A stretch of DNA of 64,000 bases from Rhodopseudomonas sp. (GTDB lineage Bacteria; Pseudomonadota; Alphaproteobacteria; Rhizobiales; Xanthobacteraceae). Location of the stretch: contig NZ_JACABA010000001.1 of assembly GCF_013377015.1 (NCBI RefSeq), positions 517,554-581,553 on the forward strand, in the 5' to 3' direction. Both the position numbers and the translations under genes were made by a program. Position 1 is the stretch's first letter; each line of letters begins with the position of its first letter. Under the pieces are notes generated by a model. It was given only the letters and a program-made list of their open reading frames with translations. It did not search any database and had not been told where the DNA came from. This document shows, piece by piece, positions 1 through 14,352 of this stretch.

Positions 1-640
1 CAAGGATCTTGAGCTTCGGACCAACCAGCACCGGCAGGATCAATCCGGCGCGGGCGGCCTCGATCGCGCCAAGCAGCGACGGCGCGTCGACCGGATGCAC
101 CACCGCCGTGCGGATCGGCTCGAGCCCCTTGGTCATCTCGATCAGGCGCTCGTAGCGCCTCCCCTTGCGGTGCAGATCGATCTCTGGGAGCAGGATGCGC
201 GGGCGCGAGATCTTCTCGGTCGGCGCCACCACCTCGGCGGTGCCGACGATCACCTCCTCGCCACTTTGGTTGGTGGCGCGGCAGTCGAGCACGACCTTGT
301 GTTTCTCGCTGGATTTCTCCGCCACCCGTACCGTCACGGTGATGGTATCGCCGACGCTTACCGGCTTCACGAACCGCAACGATTGATCGAGATAGATCGT
401 TCCAGGACCGGGCAATTGCGTGCCGAGCAGCGTCGAGATCAGCGCACCGCCCCACATGCCATGCGCCACCACATGATGAAAATGATCGCTCTTGGCAAAC
501 GTCGCGTCGACATGCATGGGGTTGACGTCTCCCGACATGATCGCGAACGACTCGATGTCGTGGTAGCTGAGCGTCCGAACCAGGCTCGCGGTGTCTCCCA
601 CCCGAATCTCGTCGAATGTACGATTTTCGATTTGTTCCAT
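1..640 (-). CDS. Bifunctional enoyl-CoA hydratase / phosphate acetyltransferase (MaoC-Pta), 3' end outside window
   Basis: The first 213 codons of a gene that runs off the left edge; it starts at the ATG at 638-640. Residues 10-140 form a MaoC-type hot-dog hydratase with SGDVNPMH (36-43), HGMWGGAL (60-67) and LPGPGTIY (76-83). The phosphate acetyltransferase half begins near residue 180 (HPVDAPSLLGAIEAA). Proteins with this layout are annotated as bifunctional enoyl-CoA hydratase/phosphate acetyltransferase and usually sit with acetate kinase and enoyl-ACP reductase genes, linking acyl-CoA and acetyl phosphate metabolism. The fabI stub just upstream on the same strand fits that arrangement. 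Whether the gene is intact beyond the edge cannot be seen. Confidence 0.85.
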   Translation of the reverse strand, partial: MEQIENRTFDEIRVGDTASLVRTLSYHDIESFAIMSGDVNPMHVDATFAKSDHFHHVVAHGMWGGALISTLLGTQLPGPGTIYLDQSLRFVKPVSVGDTITVTVRVAEKSSEKHKVVLDCRATNQSGEEVIVGTAEVVAPTEKISRPRILLPEIDLHRKGRRYERLIEMTKGLEPIRTAVVHPVDAPSLLGAIEAARAGLILPVLVGPKLKIL

Positions 641-665
641 CGGCTGCCCCGGTTTGGCTGAGAAC

Positions 666-764
666 TCAACCGACAATGTGATAACCCGCGTCGATGCAGC
701 CGAAAGCGATACTGTGTTCGTTGGCGATACCGACGATCAATCCCTTCTTGCCTCTAAGCGACAT
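666..764 (-). pseudogene. fabI: 5' remnant of enoyl-ACP reductase fabI
   Basis: A 32-codon reading frame starting at the ATG at 762-764 and ending at TGA 666-668. Its first 23 residues contain GKKGLIVGIANEHSIAFGC, the classical N-terminal nucleotide-binding signature of FabI (usually about 260-270 residues). After that, similarity stops and the frame closes (IDAGYHIVG). The rest of the enzyme is absent. It lies between a broken polyphosphate kinase gene and the MaoC-Pta gene on the same strand, so it looks like the residue of an internal deletion in a former fabI/pta cluster. The reading is direct; the deletion is inferred. Confidence 0.8.
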
Positions 765-912
765 CGTCTCTTCCTGGTCCAATGACATCAGCCGTCACCG
801 ATGCGACGACCGGGACGTAACCGCCCGCCGCACCGCGACGGCGCTCCAGCCGTTCGTATAGCATCGTTGTGCGCTCGGATTCGTGACCGAACTGCCGCGC
901 CCCGCGCACTGC

Positions 913-1782
913 TCACTTCACCAACTGCCTGCGGAATTTCATCAACTCCCTGTGGCGCGCGGCGGTGGTCTTCGGATAGCTCATCTCGAGCCCCTCGAGC
1001 GCGTCGACAATGACCTGAGACACGATCAGACGGGCGCTTTCCTTGTCGTCTGCCGGCACCACAAACCACGGCGCGTGCTCGGTGCTGGTCGCGCTCAGGC
1101 ACTGCTCATAGGCCTTCATGTAGTCCTTCCAATATTTGCGCTCCTAGATGTCGGCCTCGCTGAATTTCCAGTTCTTGTCGACGTCGTCGATCCGCGCCAG
1201 GAACCGTTTGCGCTGTTCGTCTTTCGACAGATGCAGGAAGAACTTGATGATCCGCGTGCCATTAGCGTGGAGGTGCTTCTCCAGATCGACGATCGAGCGA
1301 TAGCGCCCCTGCCAGATCTTCTTGTCGTGGTGCGGGGTCTCCGGAATCGATTCGCTGCGCAGAATGTCCGGATGGACGCGGACGATCAGCACTTCCTCGT
1401 AATAGGATCGGTTGAAGATGCCGATCCGGCCGCGTTCCGGCAGATCGCGCGTGGTACGCCAGAGGAAGTCGTGCTCCAGCTCGGCCGCGCTGGGATGCTT
1501 GAAGCTGGACACCTGGCAGCCCTGCGGATTGATGCCCGACATCACATGCTGGATCGCGCCATCCTTTCCCGCCGCGTCCATTGCCTGGAAGATCAGCAAC
1601 ACGGCATGACGGTCGGAGGCGTAGAGCAGCTTCTGCTGCTTACTGAGCTGCGCGACGTGCTCCGCAAGCAGCGTCTCGTAATGCTCCTTCGATTGGTAGA
1701 AGGATTTCACCCTGGTCGGCCATTTGTGCAGCTTGACCTGATCGCCCTCGCCGACGCGAAAGTCCTTGGTGTCGATCTTCAT
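913..1782 (-). pseudogene. Polyphosphate kinase 2 (PPK2 family), interrupted by an in-frame TAG
   Basis: PPK2 enzymes phosphorylate nucleoside diphosphates or monophosphates with polyphosphate. The frame starts at 1782 ([10 protein letters not shown]) and reads through the P-loop region [10 protein letters not shown], the [19 protein letters not shown] segment and [15 protein letters not shown], then meets TAG at 1144-1146 after residue 212 (FSEADI). Reading on in the same frame gives ERKYWKDYMKAYE, SATSTEHAPWFVVPADDK and a normal PPK2 C-terminus ending at 913. Family members normally have Lys at the stop position, so one A-to-T change (AAG to TAG) explains it. It could be a nonsense mutation or a sequence error; no frameshift is needed. 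It follows atpG with a 4-nt overlap at 1779-1782, so it would be co-transcribed with the ATP synthase operon. Confidence 0.85.
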
Positions 1783-2681
1783 TTCGATTCCTTTCGATGC
1801 TGTCGCGAGCCACCCAGCGCCTCGAAGCCGGAAATCACGTCGAACAATTCCTCGTCAATGCCGCTCTGGCGCAACTGGTGGAAAGCGCCGTCGAGATGCT
1901 GCAGCAGATCGCTAATGTTCTTGTCGGCGCGCTGCATCGCTGCCAGCCGGCTGGCGTTTTCGCTGGCCAGGGACTCGGCGCAGGCCCGGAACAGCGAGAT
2001 GAACAGATATTCCCCGATCAGCGCCTTCAGGGTGGCGGCGCCGCCCATCACCTCGGGCAGGTTGCCGGTCGGCCAGCGCAGCTTCGCCAGTCCGCGTTGC
2101 CATTGCGCATCGAGCGGCAGCAGGCGCTGGCCGACCGGTTGGTACAACGAACCGGACAGCGGCTGGTTGTGGAACACCCAAAGGCTGCCACGCTCACCTT
2201 GCGGCAGCAGCTTATCGGTCTCGATACGAAGCTGCGCCACCAGCGGGGTGATGCCCTGCACCGAGTTCGGCACGGTGAGTAATCCGGCCAGCGGCAGCCC
2301 GGCATCCGCCAGCCGCGCGTGAACGCGTTCGCCGACCGCCCAGACCTGAAGCGTGCCCGGCAGTGCCGCGAGTGCCTCGATCGCATAATCCGCAACGACA
2401 TCGTTGAACTGCCCGACCAGTCCCTGGTCGGACCCGAACACGATGGCGCCGACCGCACGCGCCTGCCGCGGCGCCTGCGGTTCCTCGGGCGCCGGCTCTG
2501 CTTCGCGGAAACATACGCTGAGTCCAAGTTCGACGGTCCGATAATAGTCGATCAGCGCGCGCACCGACTTCTCGTATTGCCCGATGCTCGATGCCGCCAG
2601 CGCCTTCATGGTACGGACCACGGATTGCAGGTCCCCGGCGCTGCTGATCTTTCGGCGAAGTCCGTCGACGGTGTCACTCAT
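1779..2681 (-). CDS. atpG: N-type ATP synthase gamma subunit
   Basis: Gamma subunit of a second, N-type F1Fo ATP synthase: the central stalk that rotates inside the alpha/beta hexamer. It has 300 residues, with N-terminal and C-terminal helices typical of gamma ([25 protein letters not shown] at the start, and an [20 protein letters not shown] end) but a divergent middle, as usual for N-ATPases. It is the last gene of the atpDCQRBEFAG order that defines this class. Its start overlaps the atpA stop by ATGA (2678-2681), so translation is probably coupled. Identification rests on operon position and end helices more than on the middle of the protein. Confidence 0.88.
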   Translation of the reverse strand: MSDTVDGLRRKISSAGDLQSVVRTMKALAASSIGQYEKSVRALIDYYRTVELGLSVCFREAEPAPEEPQAPRQARAVGAIVFGSDQGLVGQFNDVVADYAIEALAALPGTLQVWAVGERVHARLADAGLPLAGLLTVPNSVQGITPLVAQLRIETDKLLPQGERGSLWVFHNQPLSGSLYQPVGQRLLPLDAQWQRGLAKLRWPTGNLPEVMGGAATLKALIGEYLFISLFRACAESLASENASRLAAMQRADKNISDLLQHLDGAFHQLRQSGIDEELFDVISGFEALGGSRQHRKESK

Positions 2682-4261
2682 GGCCGATCTTTGGCCTCCA
2701 CCTTGATCGCCTTGGTGGCGTCCGGGTTGGGGTTGGGCTCGAACGGCGCGAGTGCCTGGCGGGCGATCTCGGTGATAGTCTTCCGATCCGCGTCGCTCAA
2801 TTGGTCGGCGCTCTCGAACCGGGCACAGACCTCGGCCGGAATGCCGGCCGCCGCCGTCTGCACGGCATTCTCCGCGTCGATCATGCGGTCGAGCGCGACG
2901 CCGTCGAACAACCCCGCCGTCAGCGCCAGCAGAACGGCGATCTGCGCGGCCACCGCCACCGGCGAGAACTCCGGCTGTTTCAGGCAGGCGCGGATCCGCC
3001 GTCCATGCTCGATGGTGTTGCGAGTGTCTTCATCGAGCCGTGCGCCGAACCGCGCGAAGGTCTCCAACTCCTCGAATTGCGCATAGGCCAATTTGAGGTC
3101 ACCCGCCACCGCGCGATAGGCCGCCCGTTGCGCCTTGCCGCCGACCCGCGACACCGATTTGCCGACATCGACGGCGGGCAGCACGCCCAGTTCGAACAAA
3201 GACGGCGACAGATAGATCTGCCCGTCGGTGATCGAAATCAGGTTGGTCGGAATGTAGGCCGAGATATTCTGTGCTTCGGTCTCGATGATCGGCAGCGCCG
3301 TCAGCGAGCCGCCGCCAAGCTCCTGGCGCAAATGTGTCGCGCGCTCCAGCAGCCGGGCGTGAATGTAGAAAATGTCGCCGGGGAACGCCTCGCGGCCCGG
3401 CGGCCGGCGCAGCAGCAGCGACAGCTCGCGATAGGCGCGGGCGTGATGGGTAAGATCGTCATAGACGACCAGCACGTCGCGGCCCTGCTCCATGAAATAT
3501 TCGGCGATCGAGGTCGCGGCGTAAGGCGCGATGAAGGCGAGCCCCGGCGGATCGTTGCCCTCGGTCACCACCAGCACGGTGTAGTCCATCGCGCCCTGTT
3601 GCCGCAGCGTCGCCACCGCCTTGGCGACCGCAGCGGCGCGCTGGCCGATCGCGCAATACACGCACACCACGTCCTTGCCGCGCTGGTTCAGGATGGTGTC
3701 GATCGCGATCGCGGTCTTGCCGGTCTGCCGATCGCCGAGGATCAATTCTCGCTGGCCGCGACCGACCGGAATCAAGGCATCGACGACTTTCAACCCGGTC
3801 TGCAGCGGCACCGTCACCGGGGCGCGATTCATGATATGCGGTGCCGGGCGTTCAATCGGCCGGCGTTCGGTCGCCGCGACCGCTCCATTGCCGTCGAGCG
3901 GCCGGCCGAGCGGATCGATCACCCGCCCGAGCAGGGCTTCGCCGACGCTGACGTCCATCACCCGGCCGGTGCGCCTGACCTCGTCGCCGGCGTTGAGGTG
4001 CCAGTAGTCGCCGAGCAGCACCACGCCGATTTCGTCTTCATCGACATTAAACGCGATGCCGAGCACGCCGCCAGGAAACGCCACCAGTTCCTCGAAGCCT
4101 ACGCCGGGAAGCCCGGACACCTTGGCGATGCCGGTGGCGATGCTGATCACCGTGCCGACCTCGCGCGGCGTCAATTGCGGCGTCAGCGCCTCACGCGCCT
4201 GACCGATTTCGGCGAAGGCGCGGTCGAACACGCTCTGCAGGCTGTCGGGCTCGATGGTCAT
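2678..4261 (-). CDS. atpA: N-type ATP synthase alpha subunit
   Basis: Alpha subunit of the F1 head, 527 residues, noncatalytic nucleotide-binding partner of beta. The P-loop GDRQTGKT and the segments [16 protein letters not shown] and [21 protein letters not shown] are intact. The start ATG (4259-4261) overlaps the atpF stop by four bases, and its own stop overlaps the atpG start in the same way, so b, alpha and gamma form a tightly coupled block. No delta gene lies upstream of alpha, unlike the housekeeping atpHAGDC operon. This is a lineage-typical feature of N-ATPases, which are known to be laterally spread. Confidence 0.95.
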   Translation of the reverse strand: MTIEPDSLQSVFDRAFAEIGQAREALTPQLTPREVGTVISIATGIAKVSGLPGVGFEELVAFPGGVLGIAFNVDEDEIGVVLLGDYWHLNAGDEVRRTGRVMDVSVGEALLGRVIDPLGRPLDGNGAVAATERRPIERPAPHIMNRAPVTVPLQTGLKVVDALIPVGRGQRELILGDRQTGKTAIAIDTILNQRGKDVVCVYCAIGQRAAAVAKAVATLRQQGAMDYTVLVVTEGNDPPGLAFIAPYAATSIAEYFMEQGRDVLVVYDDLTHHARAYRELSLLLRRPPGREAFPGDIFYIHARLLERATHLRQELGGGSLTALPIIETEAQNISAYIPTNLISITDGQIYLSPSLFELGVLPAVDVGKSVSRVGGKAQRAAYRAVAGDLKLAYAQFEELETFARFGARLDEDTRNTIEHGRRIRACLKQPEFSPVAVAAQIAVLLALTAGLFDGVALDRMIDAENAVQTAAAGIPAEVCARFESADQLSDADRKTITEIARQALAPFEPNPNPDATKAIKVEAKDRP

Positions 4262-5145
4262 TGCGACTTCGATTCGAGCTGGGGCTCTTTGGGTCTTGAA
4301 GTGGCCTTGGCCGTCGCCTTTGGCGCCACCTCGCCGCCGGGCTCAGCAGCGGTGGTCGACTCCGGCTCGACTTTCGATTCTGGCTTGGCCTTCGCTTTCA
4401 GCAGCTCACCAACTCGCGTTTCGAGCGACTCCAGATAATCCGCAATGCTCCAGGCCAACTTCTGGCCATTTGTCGTCAGCTCGATTCCGCTGACCAGGTC
4501 CGGCGCGGTCTCGAAGGTTACTTTGACGTCGGCCGAAAAGGTCTGGTTGAGTGCCTGCTGGATCGTCGCGCGTTGCTCAGCGGGCAAGTCGAACACGCTG
4601 CGGATCAGCGCCGGCTCGGGCGATGCCGCGAGCCCCTGGGCCAGTCCCTGCTTCACCTTGGCGTCGATCGCGCCGAGCTTTTGCGCGAACACCTCGACCA
4701 TGCGCTGTTCCAGACTGGCTCCGGCCAGATCGCTCAGCGCCTTCCGCGCGATGGCGAAGACTTCCTGCTGGGTGCGACGAAGGATCGCCTGATTGAGCTG
4801 CTCGGCGTCGTTGCGCAGCGTCTCCTGTCGCTTCAGGCTCAACGCGTTGGCGGCGCTGCGCGCCTCCTCGAGCAGCCGTTGACGCTCGGTATTCGCCTCG
4901 TCGGTCGCCCTGCCGATCAGCGCCGCGCGCTGCCGGTCGAACTCTTCGTTCCTGTGCTGGAATTCGTCGCGCTCCCGTTGCGCTTCGGCCTTCTTCGCGT
5001 CGGCATCCGCGAGCTCGACTGCGATCCGCCGCTCGCGCGCGTCGACGGCATCGAGGATCGGCTTGTAGAGATATCGCTTCAGCAACCACACCAGGATGAT
5101 GAAGTTGACCGCCTGCGCACCGACAGTGAACCAATCGATGAGCAT
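4258..5145 (-). CDS. atpF: N-type ATP synthase b subunit with delta-like C-terminal domain
   Basis: Peripheral-stalk subunit, 295 residues, nearly twice a typical b subunit. Residues 1-30 form the membrane anchor ([20 protein letters not shown]). A charged coiled coil follows to about residue 150. Residues 175-245 look like the C-terminal part of a delta subunit ([16 protein letters not shown] then [19 protein letters not shown] and [16 protein letters not shown]). The last 45 residues are a Lys/Glu/Pro/Ala-rich tail. As the operon has no separate delta gene, this domain may supply the link to the F1 head. That role is my inference from the motif pattern; a b-delta fusion is known in mycobacteria. 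Confidence 0.88.
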   Translation of the reverse strand: MLIDWFTVGAQAVNFIILVWLLKRYLYKPILDAVDARERRIAVELADADAKKAEAQRERDEFQHRNEEFDRQRAALIGRATDEANTERQRLLEEARSAANALSLKRQETLRNDAEQLNQAILRRTQQEVFAIARKALSDLAGASLEQRMVEVFAQKLGAIDAKVKQGLAQGLAASPEPALIRSVFDLPAEQRATIQQALNQTFSADVKVTFETAPDLVSGIELTTNGQKLAWSIADYLESLETRVGELLKAKAKPESKVEPESTTAAEPGGEVAPKATAKATSRPKEPQLESKSQ

Positions 5146-5148
5146 GAA

Positions 5149-5454
5149 CTACTTCCCGGCGGCCTGGACGATGACGTGGTTCCAGAACGGATTAGCAAAG
5201 ATCAGAATCATCGAAACCACGAAACAGTAGATCGCGATCGATTCGATCATCGCCAGTCCGACGAACAGGGTGCGGGTAATGGTCGTCGCTGCATCGGGCT
5301 GCTGCGCCAGCGAACTCAGCGCGGTCGCGACCGCTCGCCCCTCGCCGAGCGCGGGTCCGATGCTCCCCAGCGCAATGGTCAGGCCGGCGGTGACGATCGA
5401 GGCGATGGCAATCACCGTCATGCTATCCATAATGTCTACTCTTGTTGTCGTCAT
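5149..5454 (-). CDS. atpE: N-type ATP synthase c subunit (rotor ring)
   Basis: Ring-forming proteolipid, 101 residues, two transmembrane helices joined by a polar loop (AQQPDA). Helix 1 carries GPALGEGRAVATAL, with a Glu where sodium-type rings have Gln or Glu. Helix 2 carries the ion-binding carboxylate in MIESIAIYC. Compared with the Ilyobacter sodium site, the Glu, Ser and Tyr are present, but the Thr after Ser is Ile here. The sodium ligand set is therefore nearly but not fully complete, and the coupling ion cannot be settled from sequence. The start could also be one of the internal Met codons (residues 9 or 12). Confidence 0.93.
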   Translation of the reverse strand: MTTTRVDIMDSMTVIAIASIVTAGLTIALGSIGPALGEGRAVATALSSLAQQPDAATTITRTLFVGLAMIESIAIYCFVVSMILIFANPFWNHVIVQAAGK

Positions 5455-5468
5455 TCATGCGTTGGCGT

Positions 5469-6170
5469 TCATTTGGTGGCGTCCAGCGCCGGTTCGGCTT
5501 TGGATTTGCGGCCGCTTGTGGCGGCCGCGATATAGACCGCGGCGAGGATGCTGAATATGTAGGCCTGCACCATGCCGGTGAGCAGGCCGAGCGCGCTCAT
5601 CACGATCGGGAACAAAAACGGCGTGATAGTCAGCAGGATGGCGATGATCATCGCCCCGCTCATCATGTTGCCGAACAGCCGGACCGCCAGCGCCAAGGTA
5701 CGCGACAATTCGCTGATGATGTTGAAAGGCAACATGATGAACGTCGGCTCAACGTAGGATTTGAGATAGCCGCGCAGCCCCTGCTGTTCGATGCCGAAAT
5801 ACGGCACCGCGATCAGTACGGACAGCGCCAGCGCGGCGGTGGTCGACAGCGATCCGGTCGGCGGCTCATAGCCAGGAATGACGGTGCACAGCGTCGCCAG
5901 GGCGACAAACAGGAACAGCGTGCCGAGAAAGCCGATATAGGTCCGGGGCTCCGCCAACCCGACATCCTCGATCTGCTTCTCGATGCCGGTGACGATGATC
6001 TCCAGCAGGTTCTGCCAGCGCGAGCGTTGCAGATCCATCGACAGACGGCGGGTCACGAGCTTGGATCCGACCGCAAGAACCGCCATCAAGGCCCAGGTGA
6101 ACACGATGGTGCCGTTGAGTTTGATGAACCCGGACTGCCAAAAGATGATGTCGTCGGGACTAAGGCGCAT
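5469..6170 (-). CDS. atpB: N-type ATP synthase a subunit
   Basis: Membrane stator subunit, 233 residues, that carries the ion half-channels next to the c ring. The essential stator arginine sits in SRTLALAVRLFGNMMSG, the classical helix-4 signature. Several hydrophobic helices follow. It lies 14 bp before atpE, and its start overlaps the end of atpR by 11 bp. Confidence 0.93.
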   Translation of the reverse strand: MRLSPDDIIFWQSGFIKLNGTIVFTWALMAVLAVGSKLVTRRLSMDLQRSRWQNLLEIIVTGIEKQIEDVGLAEPRTYIGFLGTLFLFVALATLCTVIPGYEPPTGSLSTTAALALSVLIAVPYFGIEQQGLRGYLKSYVEPTFIMLPFNIISELSRTLALAVRLFGNMMSGAMIIAILLTITPFLFPIVMSALGLLTGMVQAYIFSILAAVYIAAATSGRKSKAEPALDATK

Positions 6171-6474
6171 AGCTGGTCTCGGATCTGGGCGCGGCGCGGC
6201 GGTCGGGCTGGGTCAACCATTGCACGGCGAAGCGCGCCAGCACGAAGCCAACGAGGCAGAGTAGCCAACGTTCCCAGCGCTCGCCCCCGACAACAAGAAA
6301 TCCGGTCAAGGCGATCGCCATGCGCAGCAACATGCTGCCAAAGAACCATAGCGCCGGCCGCGGCGACGAAATGCCCCGTCGCACCGTCCACCACAAACCG
6401 CCGAAGAACATCGCGCCGAGCAGCAAGCCCGCCGCGAAGGCGGGCGCAAGATCCATGAATTCAGTCACCGCCAT
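6160..6474 (-). CDS. atpR: N-ATPase accessory membrane protein AtpR
   Basis: A 104-residue protein with about three hydrophobic helices (FAAGLLLGAMFFGGLWWTV, LLRMAIALTGFLVVGG, WLLCLVGFVLARFAVQWL). I place the start at the ATG at 6472-6474 (MAVTEFMDL); the longer open frame upstream reads as arginine-rich noncoding sequence. It overlaps both atpQ (14 bp) and atpB (11 bp). AtpR occurs only in N-ATPase operons. A role in assembling or stabilising the c ring through conserved membrane arginines has been proposed; arginines are visible within the helices here. Confidence 0.85.
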   Translation of the reverse strand: MAVTEFMDLAPAFAAGLLLGAMFFGGLWWTVRRGISSPRPALWFFGSMLLRMAIALTGFLVVGGERWERWLLCLVGFVLARFAVQWLTQPDRRAAPRSETSYAP

Positions 6475-6791
6475 TCTCCTGTTCGTCCTGGACCGCCTTG
6501 GCTTCCTTCGCCACCCAATGCCAGGCATTGAAGCAGCCGATGCACAGCCCGGCGACCAGCAACGCCAGGGTCCAGCCATGTTTGCCGGGATAGTGCTGGT
6601 CGAGCCAGATCCCGAGCGCCGCGCCGAGCAGGGTCGGAACCGCGACCGACCAGCCGATCAGCCCCATCATCCCGAGCCCGAACCAGACGCCCTGCTCGGC
6701 GTGACGCCGTGCTTTCAGCTTGCGCGCCGCCTTGGCGCCGACTTCCTCGCCCAGCGTCGATTTCGGCTTCACCGGCGTGGTCTCGGACTCT

Positions 6792-6799
<8 letters not shown>
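6461..6799 (-). CDS. atpQ: N-ATPase accessory protein AtpQ (AtpI-like)
   Basis: A 112-residue AtpI-family membrane protein with a charged N-terminus and two helices (GLGMMGLIGWSVAVPTLLG and LALLVAGLCIGCFNAW). AtpI/AtpQ proteins act as assembly factors or magnesium-channel partners of Fo. It overlaps the end of atpC by 8 bp and the start of atpR by 14 bp, keeping the strict N-ATPase gene order. Confidence 0.85.
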
Positions 6800-12219
<5,420 letters not shown>

Positions 12220-12223
<4 letters not shown>

Positions 12224-13446
12224 GACAGGTCTCCGGCGAGCAGCGCGCGTGCGTCATCGGCCAACGTGGTCAGGACATCGGATCGTGCGAATTCGTCGTG
12301 CAGGTCTTTCGGCATCTTGGCCTTGATCGCTTCGGTGAGTTCGGCAAGTACCGCAGCGAAGTCCGGATCGCTGGCCGCCTCCGCCACCAAGCGATCGACA
12401 TCGAGCGCATCGGCTGCCGCCAAAGCAGCGAGCGGCCGCGGCGGCAGAGTGGTCTTCACCTTGAGCTGTTCGACCCAGCAATCGGCTGACAACTGAAAGC
12501 CGCTGGCGCGGACGTCGTCCTGCAACGCCTCGCGCCGGGCGACCAGATGATTGTGCAGCGGCGTCACGCCAACCAGCGTCACCCGTGCGGCCAGCGGCCG
12601 GCCCTCGCTGGCCGCCTGGGCCTCGGCCAACGCGGCCCCGATCAGTACCACCACCTCGGCCTCGTCGACGACGCCGGCGACATCGACCGACAGCTGCGTC
12701 CAGCGCGCGCCGTCCAGTGCCAGCGGCGTCACCTCGACGATGCGGCCGTCGTCCACCGTCACCCGCATCGCACCCTTGGCGCCGGTCTCGCGCACGCTGC
12801 GGCCCTGCAGATTGCCGGGATAGACGATCCACGGATCGCGGCTGACGATCTCGGCGGCGTGGACGTGACCGAGCGCCCAGTAATCATAGCCGAACCGCTT
12901 CAGATCCTCGATGCTGCACGGCGCGTAGCCCTCGTGGCCGCGCGTTCCGTCGAGCGAGGTGTGCAGCACCCCGATATTGAGCCAGCCGTCGCGGCGCTTG
13001 GGATAGCTCTCGACGAATTCGGCGGTGAGCCGATGCGGAAAGCTGCGGCCATGCAGCGCAACCTGATGGGCATCGAGCGTGTGGGTTTCCGCCTTGCTGG
13101 AGCGAAACACCGTCACCGTCTCGGGATAGGGCAGTTCGCGCGACATCACGCTCGCCGCGTCGTGATTGCCCTTGACTATAAATACTGGAATACCCGCGCG
13201 GTGCAGCGCACTGATGGCGCGAACGAAGAACAATCCGGTGGTGACGTCCTTCCAGTCGCCGTCGAAAATGTCGCCGGCAATGATCAGGAACGCCGCTTTG
13301 TTGGCGATGGTTTCAGCGATCAACGCTTCCACCGCGCGCCGGCCCGCCTGCGCGAAGCGCTCGGCCACGGCCTTATCCTTCAGGCCCAGCCCGGAGAGCG
13401 GGCTGTCTATGTGAAGATCGGCGGCGTGGATGAAAGAGAAGCGCAT
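12220..13446 (-). CDS. YhaO-type DNA repair exonuclease (SbcD/Mre11-like metallophosphoesterase)
   Basis: A metallophosphoesterase of about 408 residues. The metal-binding motifs read in order: FIHAADLHIDSPL, AGDIFDGDW, VKGNHDAASV, and GVLHTSLDGTRGHEGYAP with WALGHVHAAEI. These match SbcD/Mre11 nucleases. I take the start at 13444-13446, where MRFSFIHAADLH begins; an upstream Met at 13476 would add ten residues. The C-terminal 150 residues are the capping and partner-binding region. It is translationally coupled to the yhaN-like ATPase by a GTGA overlap. Confidence 0.85.
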
Positions 13447-13925
13447 GAGATCCGGGCTGGCGTTGCGATCCGCCATCCAGATTTGGCATGGCCCGCATCA
13501 CGCGTGTGTCTCGCGACGAGTCCTCTTATAAGTAGAAGCTTCGCTCGCGATCAAGGCCGCATGCTGACGCCAACCGACGGCAACTCTCGCCCGTTTGCGA
13601 CGACCGCTGGCCAGATATTGATGCGACAGGCTTTGTGCGGCCCCGAAATCGGGGAAAGTCGCGACGCCGAAGCTGCTTCGTCAACAGTGCTCCAAATGAA
13701 AGGCGGCCGGCGCTCCGAGGGCGCTTCTGCTCGGCGGATTGATCCACTCAACTTTGTAGTTGGCAGGCATTCCGGAGCCTCGTCCAGCCAATCGGCCTCC
13801 ACCTTGAAGCCAGGTCGAGAACTCGCCGATATCACCAAATCGGAATTCGAGCGCATCCGGCCGGCGCCGACAAGAGCGCCCGTTATTGAAATTTTATGAT
13901 TACAATCAGATATTTGCAGAATTTT

Positions 13926-13970
13926 TGGTAACGGGAGACGGACTCTAACCCCAGCCCCCAGGATCATGAT
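13926..13970 (-). repeat. Decayed tRNA-Met 3'-half, att-like direct repeat
   Basis: Read on the minus strand this is the 3' half of a tRNA with a CAT anticodon, ending in TTACCA. Aligned without gaps to the intact tRNA-Met gene (42635-42679), 39 of 45 positions match, from the anticodon loop to the terminal CCA. The T-arm is damaged, so it cannot be a working tRNA. Orientation is the same as the intact gene. The hexamer TATTTG also lies at the same offset just beyond both CCA ends. This is the arrangement of attL/attR after integration at a tRNA 3' end. Confidence 0.65.
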
Positions 13971-14303
13971 GTCGGTGTTCCAAGGTCAAACGGTTTCCGC
14001 CAGTCGAAATTAGCCACTTTTGCGGCATTTTGCCCCTAAGATCCATCCTGACGCAACTCTCCCCTCGCCAAGAACGGCAGTCTGGTTGTGCGCAAGGTTG
14101 TACGGACCGAGCGGAAAGAGACCATGGCCATCGAGCGTTGCGACATCGACCAGGCAATAGTCACCAAGGCGCTCGACGCCGCCGATGCCGGTCGCGAAGG
14201 AACCGCAGCGACGACTTTTTTCTTCCAAATCAAAAGGACCCGTTGTCCCGTCCTGGGTCGTGACGAATTGATATTGTACTGTGCGATGGCAACGGTAATC
14301 GCG

Positions 14304-14336
14304 GCCTGCTGGCGGAGTCGGCCACCGCCAGCAGGC
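14304..14336 (-). terminator. Perfect 12-bp hairpin downstream of gfa
   Basis: The arms GCCTGCTGGCGG (14304-14315) and CCGCCAGCAGGC (14325-14336) are exact complements around a 9-nt loop. It lies 16 bp past the gfa stop on the transcribed minus strand. There is no T-run after it, so it may be a transcript-stabilising hairpin or part of a factor-dependent end, not a classical intrinsic terminator. Confidence 0.5.
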
Positions 14337-14352
14337 GGAGCGCTGTTGCGGA

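Larger units (their letters stand above)
13447..14352 (-). other. Gene-poor interval at the left end of the methylotrophy block
   Basis: About 900 bp with no gene I can support. It holds a decayed tRNA-Met 3' half (13926-13970) and a strong hairpin (14304-14336). Between them, on the minus strand, there is an open frame of normal-looking composition (about 14010-14280, including VERLGDYCLVDVATLDG) but without a start codon outside the gfa end. It may be a fragment of a dead gene; I do not recognise it. Confidence 0.5.

Noticed and set aside
883-2322. 479-codon open frame on the plus strand opposite PPK2 and atpG
   Set aside because: Antisense shadow of GC-rich coding sequence: arginine- and leucine-rich, no recognisable domain, and the minus strand has clear genes.
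13551-13967. 138-codon minus-strand frame covering the tRNA relic
   Set aside because: Starts inside the tRNA-like sequence and has no recognisable domain.
13447-14352. Search for an integrase at the left end of the methylotrophy block
   Set aside because: No tyrosine-recombinase motif is seen in any frame here or at 42306-42634, so the island idea rests on the att-like repeat and gene content alone.
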